Positions 61,370-64,000 of a stretch of DNA of 64,000 nucleotides are shown one piece after another. A program made the position numbers and the translations under genes. How positions within the stretch are numbered: the first letter of the stretch is position 1; every line of letters begins with the position of its first letter. Source of the DNA: Pseudomonas sp. P8_229 (GTDB taxonomy: Bacteria; Pseudomonadota; Gammaproteobacteria; Pseudomonadales; Pseudomonadaceae); the NCBI RefSeq assembly GCF_034008635.1, contig NZ_CP125378.1, forward strand, positions 4,464,501 through 4,528,500, read 5' to 3'. The notes under the pieces are model-generated. The model saw only the letters and a list, made by a program, of their open reading frames with translations. It was not told the origin of the DNA and ran no database searches.

Positions 61370-62377
61370 ATGCATCTTGAGTATCGAATTCTTTGGTTTG
61401 AAGATCAGGTTCAGAATATAAAACCTTATCAGGATAACATACGTAATGCTATTTCCCGGTTGGGCTTTAATCCTAAGATAGATATTCGAGAAGTAGTGGC
61501 GGGTGGGGTAGATCCTTTAGCGAACTTACCATTGTCTCGAGATATAGATCTCGTGATGATGGATTGGAAGTTGGGTGGTGGCTTTGATGGTGCGCAGTTA
61601 GCGAAGCGTTTAAAAGTTAACTATCGTGACACTGATATGGTTTTTTATAGCTCAGAATCAGCCGCCACTTTAAGGAAGTTGATATTTGATCAAGGTATTG
61701 ACGGCGTTTTTTGCTTTCATAGAACTAACTTGAGCGATAGGACTATAGGTCTCGTTCAGTCACAACTTCGAAAGATGCTTGATCTCAATCATATGCGTGG
61801 CATTGTCATGGCTGCGACTAGCGACTTGGATCAGGCAATGATTGAGTGTCTCGAAAAAATTCAACCGTTAATTAATGCCGAAGATAAGGATGCATTCATT
61901 AAAGAGGTTGGTAGTAAGATTTCTGGAAGCCTGCGAAGTAAAGCTAATGAAATAGATCGGATCATGGAAAAAGGACGCTTAGATAAGCTCTTGCGGGAAC
62001 CATCCTTCGGGGCCGCACTTCGTCTTAGTATTCTTCAGGATGAAATATCGAAAATAGCGGATAGGATTTCTGAAATTCATCTTGTAGAACGTCTCGCGTC
62101 ATATCGTGATGATGTTATTGGTCCGCGAAATGATTTTGCGCACAGGAGAGCAGTGTTTGCGAATGATGAGCTTGTACTTGAGGGGCGAGATCAACCATTT
62201 ACTCAGGATTCAATGATTGCACTACGTCTGAAATTGTTGTCTCATTTCGATAATTTGAGTGGATTAATAAGTCTACTGGCTGAATTGAGTGAGTTGCCAG
62301 ATTCTCCTCAGTCTGCTGTTCTTCAAGATATAAAAGATGACTTGATTGATGCAATTGTAAATCCTGAAGGTTTATAA
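61370..62377 (+). CDS. Receiver-like protein with a HEPN-like C-terminal region
   Basis: A 335-residue protein. The N-terminal ~130 residues look like a response-regulator receiver: acidic pair Glu11-Asp12 (RILWFEDQ), phospho-acceptor Asp65 (LVMMDWKLGG), Ser94/Ser95 (VFYSS). The usual lysine appears replaced in FCFHRTN (His117, Arg118). The remainder is helical without a DNA-binding motif and has R243-N-D-F-A-H248 (GPRNDFAHRR), the R-N-x3-H pattern of HEPN ribonucleases. I infer a phosphorylation-controlled HEPN effector. AAAGGAT precedes the ATG by 8 bases. It is downstream of the kinase-like ATPase, as cognate pairs are. Confidence 0.8.
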   Translation: MHLEYRILWFEDQVQNIKPYQDNIRNAISRLGFNPKIDIREVVAGGVDPLANLPLSRDIDLVMMDWKLGGGFDGAQLAKRLKVNYRDTDMVFYSSESAATLRKLIFDQGIDGVFCFHRTNLSDRTIGLVQSQLRKMLDLNHMRGIVMAATSDLDQAMIECLEKIQPLINAEDKDAFIKEVGSKISGSLRSKANEIDRIMEKGRLDKLLREPSFGAALRLSILQDEISKIADRISEIHLVERLASYRDDVIGPRNDFAHRRAVFANDELVLEGRDQPFTQDSMIALRLKLLSHFDNLSGLISLLAELSELPDSPQSAVLQDIKDDLIDAIVNPEGL

Positions 62378-62538
62378 CGTAAAACGTAAGTAGTTAATTT
62401 TATTAGGCAGTTCACTACAAAAGTGCCGGAGAGAGGGAAGTCTCTTTCCTTCGCTTTTAGCGTGCGTTAATATGCTATTCGATTTGTACATATAGATTGT
62501 CTTTGTCTAACTCATGGCAGCTCAAGAAAGTCAATTTC

Positions 62539-62554
62539 TTTTTTTTGTTTTTTT
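62539..62554 (+). repeat. Homopolymeric T tract upstream of the methyltransferase
   Basis: Eight T residues, one G, then seven T residues, ending 29 bases before the methyltransferase start. It lies in a 206-base spacer in which the methyltransferase probably has its own promoter. Slippage here could alter expression. Confidence 0.7.
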
Positions 62555-62583
62555 GGGTGGATGATAAAAAGTTAGGTTGAACT

Positions 62584-63870
62584 ATGCGGTTTATTGACGT
62601 ATTTGCAGGTTGTGGTGGACTTTCGCTGGGATTGCTTAAGGCCGGCTGGGAAGGCGTTGCAGCTATAGAAAAAAATCCTATGGCGTTCCAAACTCTTCGA
62701 CATAATTTGATTGAAGGTGATCGCTTTCGTTTCAACTGGCCCTCTTGGCTTCCTGTTGAGGCAATGAGTTGTGAGGGTTTTTTAGAGAACTACAAACCTC
62801 AAATTGTGGAGTTGGCGGGGACTATCGATCTCATGGTTGGCGGGCCGCCATGCCAAGGGTTTTCAACTGCCGGGCGTCGTAATCCAGACGATCCAAGGAA
62901 TAAAATGGCGGAACAGTATCTTGAGCTAGTCAAAATTCTCCGGCCTAAATTTATAGTAATTGAAAATGTGAGTGGCTTTAATAGTAAATTTACTAGAAAA
63001 AGTAATGATAATGAGGTCGGTGATAAGTATCTGACGCAATCTTATGCGGATTTTATATGTGGATCGTTATCTTCTCTTGGGTATGCGGTCTCTCGTGGGA
63101 AAGTCAATTGCGCAGATTTTGGTGTCCCTCAGAATAGACATAGATATTTGATAGTTTGTTCTCTTGTGGGTACTAAAGATCTCTTTCTCCAGCTTTGTAA
63201 GTCGAGTGCGCAGTTCAAGGTTTTAAAAGGGTTGGCTGTTGATGCGAAAGTATCTGTGCGAGAAGCTATTTTCGATTTGGAAACTAAGTCTAAGAAATTA
63301 GCTGAAAATTCCGAGTCGGGAATTGGAAGATTTCGTGAGTTGGACTACGTCCTTCCAAAGCGAATGTCTCCATATTTGAAGCTCATGCGTGATGGGTTTC
63401 GCGGTGTTCCTAATAGTATGCGAATTCCTAATCATAAGATTAAGACTGTTGAGCAGTTTGAGAGGATTAGACAAGTTTCGGAGCCTGGCAAGTCCATTTC
63501 AAAAGCTTCGAGAGATTTACTGGGGCTGAAAAAGCATGCTATTACTGTGCTTACCGCTGGAGAGCCTTCTCCGACGATCACAACGTTGCCAGATGATATA
63601 ATTCATTACAGTGAAAACAGGATACTTACTGCTCGCGAGTCTGCGCGGATTCAATCATTTCCAGATTGGTTTGAGTTTACAGGTAAATATACAACTGGCG
63701 GAAAGGCAAGAAAGCTGGATTGTCCGAGATATACACAAATAGGAAACGCAGTGCCACCTCTTCTTTCTGAGGCGATTGGAAATATGCTGCTCGCTAATCT
63801 TGCGGAGCTAAGAAGTGATGCAGTTTTATTGCAGGGTAATGAGTTGGAAGTAGATGCGTGTACTGCATGA
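62584..63870 (+). CDS. DNA (cytosine-5) methyltransferase
   Basis: A 428-residue C5-cytosine methyltransferase with the family motifs in order: I (DVFAGCGGLSLG, residues 5-16), IV (GGPPCQGFS, catalytic Cys90), VI (ENV, 127-129), VIII (QNRHRYLIV, 183-191) and X (GNAVPP, 387-392). The variable target-recognition region lies between VIII and X (about 200-330). The recognition sequence cannot be read. AGG lies about 8 bases upstream of the ATG. It follows the ATPase and receiver genes on the same strand. It presumably protects host DNA, with a restriction or effector partner either the receiver protein or genes beyond the window. Confidence 0.96.
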   Translation: MRFIDVFAGCGGLSLGLLKAGWEGVAAIEKNPMAFQTLRHNLIEGDRFRFNWPSWLPVEAMSCEGFLENYKPQIVELAGTIDLMVGGPPCQGFSTAGRRNPDDPRNKMAEQYLELVKILRPKFIVIENVSGFNSKFTRKSNDNEVGDKYLTQSYADFICGSLSSLGYAVSRGKVNCADFGVPQNRHRYLIVCSLVGTKDLFLQLCKSSAQFKVLKGLAVDAKVSVREAIFDLETKSKKLAENSESGIGRFRELDYVLPKRMSPYLKLMRDGFRGVPNSMRIPNHKIKTVEQFERIRQVSEPGKSISKASRDLLGLKKHAITVLTAGEPSPTITTLPDDIIHYSENRILTARESARIQSFPDWFEFTGKYTTGGKARKLDCPRYTQIGNAVPPLLSEAIGNMLLANLAELRSDAVLLQGNELEVDACTA

Positions 63871-64000
63871 TGTTCGAATATATAATGATTTGTTCTTAGG
63901 GTTGATTTCGGTCTTTTGATGTTGTCTTTGTTGTCTGTGGGGCTAAACTATCTGCAATGTTTTGTTTTTATGTTGGGGTTTTTGTTTTTTAGATTTATGA
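63871..64000. other. AT-rich DNA after the methyltransferase, no gene seen
   Basis: No open frame of useful length and no terminator-like hairpin in the last 130 bases. The operon may continue beyond the window, since no transcript end is visible. Confidence 0.5.

Noticed and set aside
57061..63870. HNH nuclease and methyltransferase as one classical type II restriction-modification pair
   Set aside because: They lie on opposite strands about 5 kb apart with a phage-type locus between, and differ in base composition; a cognate pair would usually be adjacent.

Overview
The window reads as a chromosome segment of a Pseudomonas, most likely of the P. fluorescens group. The GC-rich coding, the ttgABC/ttgR efflux locus with its conserved operator, XenB, olsBA and a dense scatter of REP/REPIN palindromes of the Pseudomonas type all point the same way. 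No rRNA, tRNA, CRISPR array or insertion sequence was recognised. Species cannot be fixed from sequence alone.

Layout. 1-3.5 kb: end of a trans-aconitate methyltransferase-like gene, a DUF1641/sulfide:quinone oxidoreductase pair and an OprD-family porin. 3.9-10.7 kb: RND efflux operon ttgABC with divergent repressor ttgR. 10.8-11.6 kb: a wrecked EamA transporter gene and an orphan protein. 11.7-16.7 kb: arsR-MFS-xenB, acpH, and the ornithine-lipid pair olsB-olsA. 16.8-25.8 kb: metabolic and envelope genes (acyl-CoA dehydrogenase-like, serine hydrolase, YceI, phospholipase-D type synthase, BglX, LemA/TPM cluster). 26-32.4 kb: methyltransferase, EamA transporter, PfpI, a ribbon-helix-helix protein, YegP-like protein, and a DapA-like/class II aldolase pair facing an XRE-cupin regulator. 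32.5-46.6 kb: three LysR regulators, a PACE transporter, SDR, Pit, ZntB, an MCP, GlpQ, and an odd glutamine-amidotransferase homologue. 46.9-56.9 kb: MASE2-GGDEF cyclase, TetR/metallo-hydrolase pair, AraC/TauE pair, a paralogous pair of exported proteins flanking a DUF6933-like protein, and orphans.

57.0-64.0 kb is an accessory island. It begins with an HNH nuclease and a BRO-N antirepressor-like gene, whose leader carries three alternately pairing segments like the phage P4 immunity region. From about 58.75 kb base composition drops sharply, and an apparent defence operon follows: a large protein with two GHKL ATPase domains (MORC-like at the N terminus, histidine-kinase-like at the C terminus), a receiver-domain protein whose C-terminal half carries an RNxxxH motif like that of HEPN ribonucleases, and a complete DNA cytosine-5 methyltransferase. 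The window ends just after the methyltransferase, so the operon may continue. This is the best candidate for an undescribed or poorly described system here.

Twelve paired REPINs and several other palindromes fill the core intergenic spaces. Within each REPIN both arms belong to the same of two subtypes. One REPIN supplies the C-terminal tail of a transporter and another sits at the break point of a truncated sensor-kinase gene.
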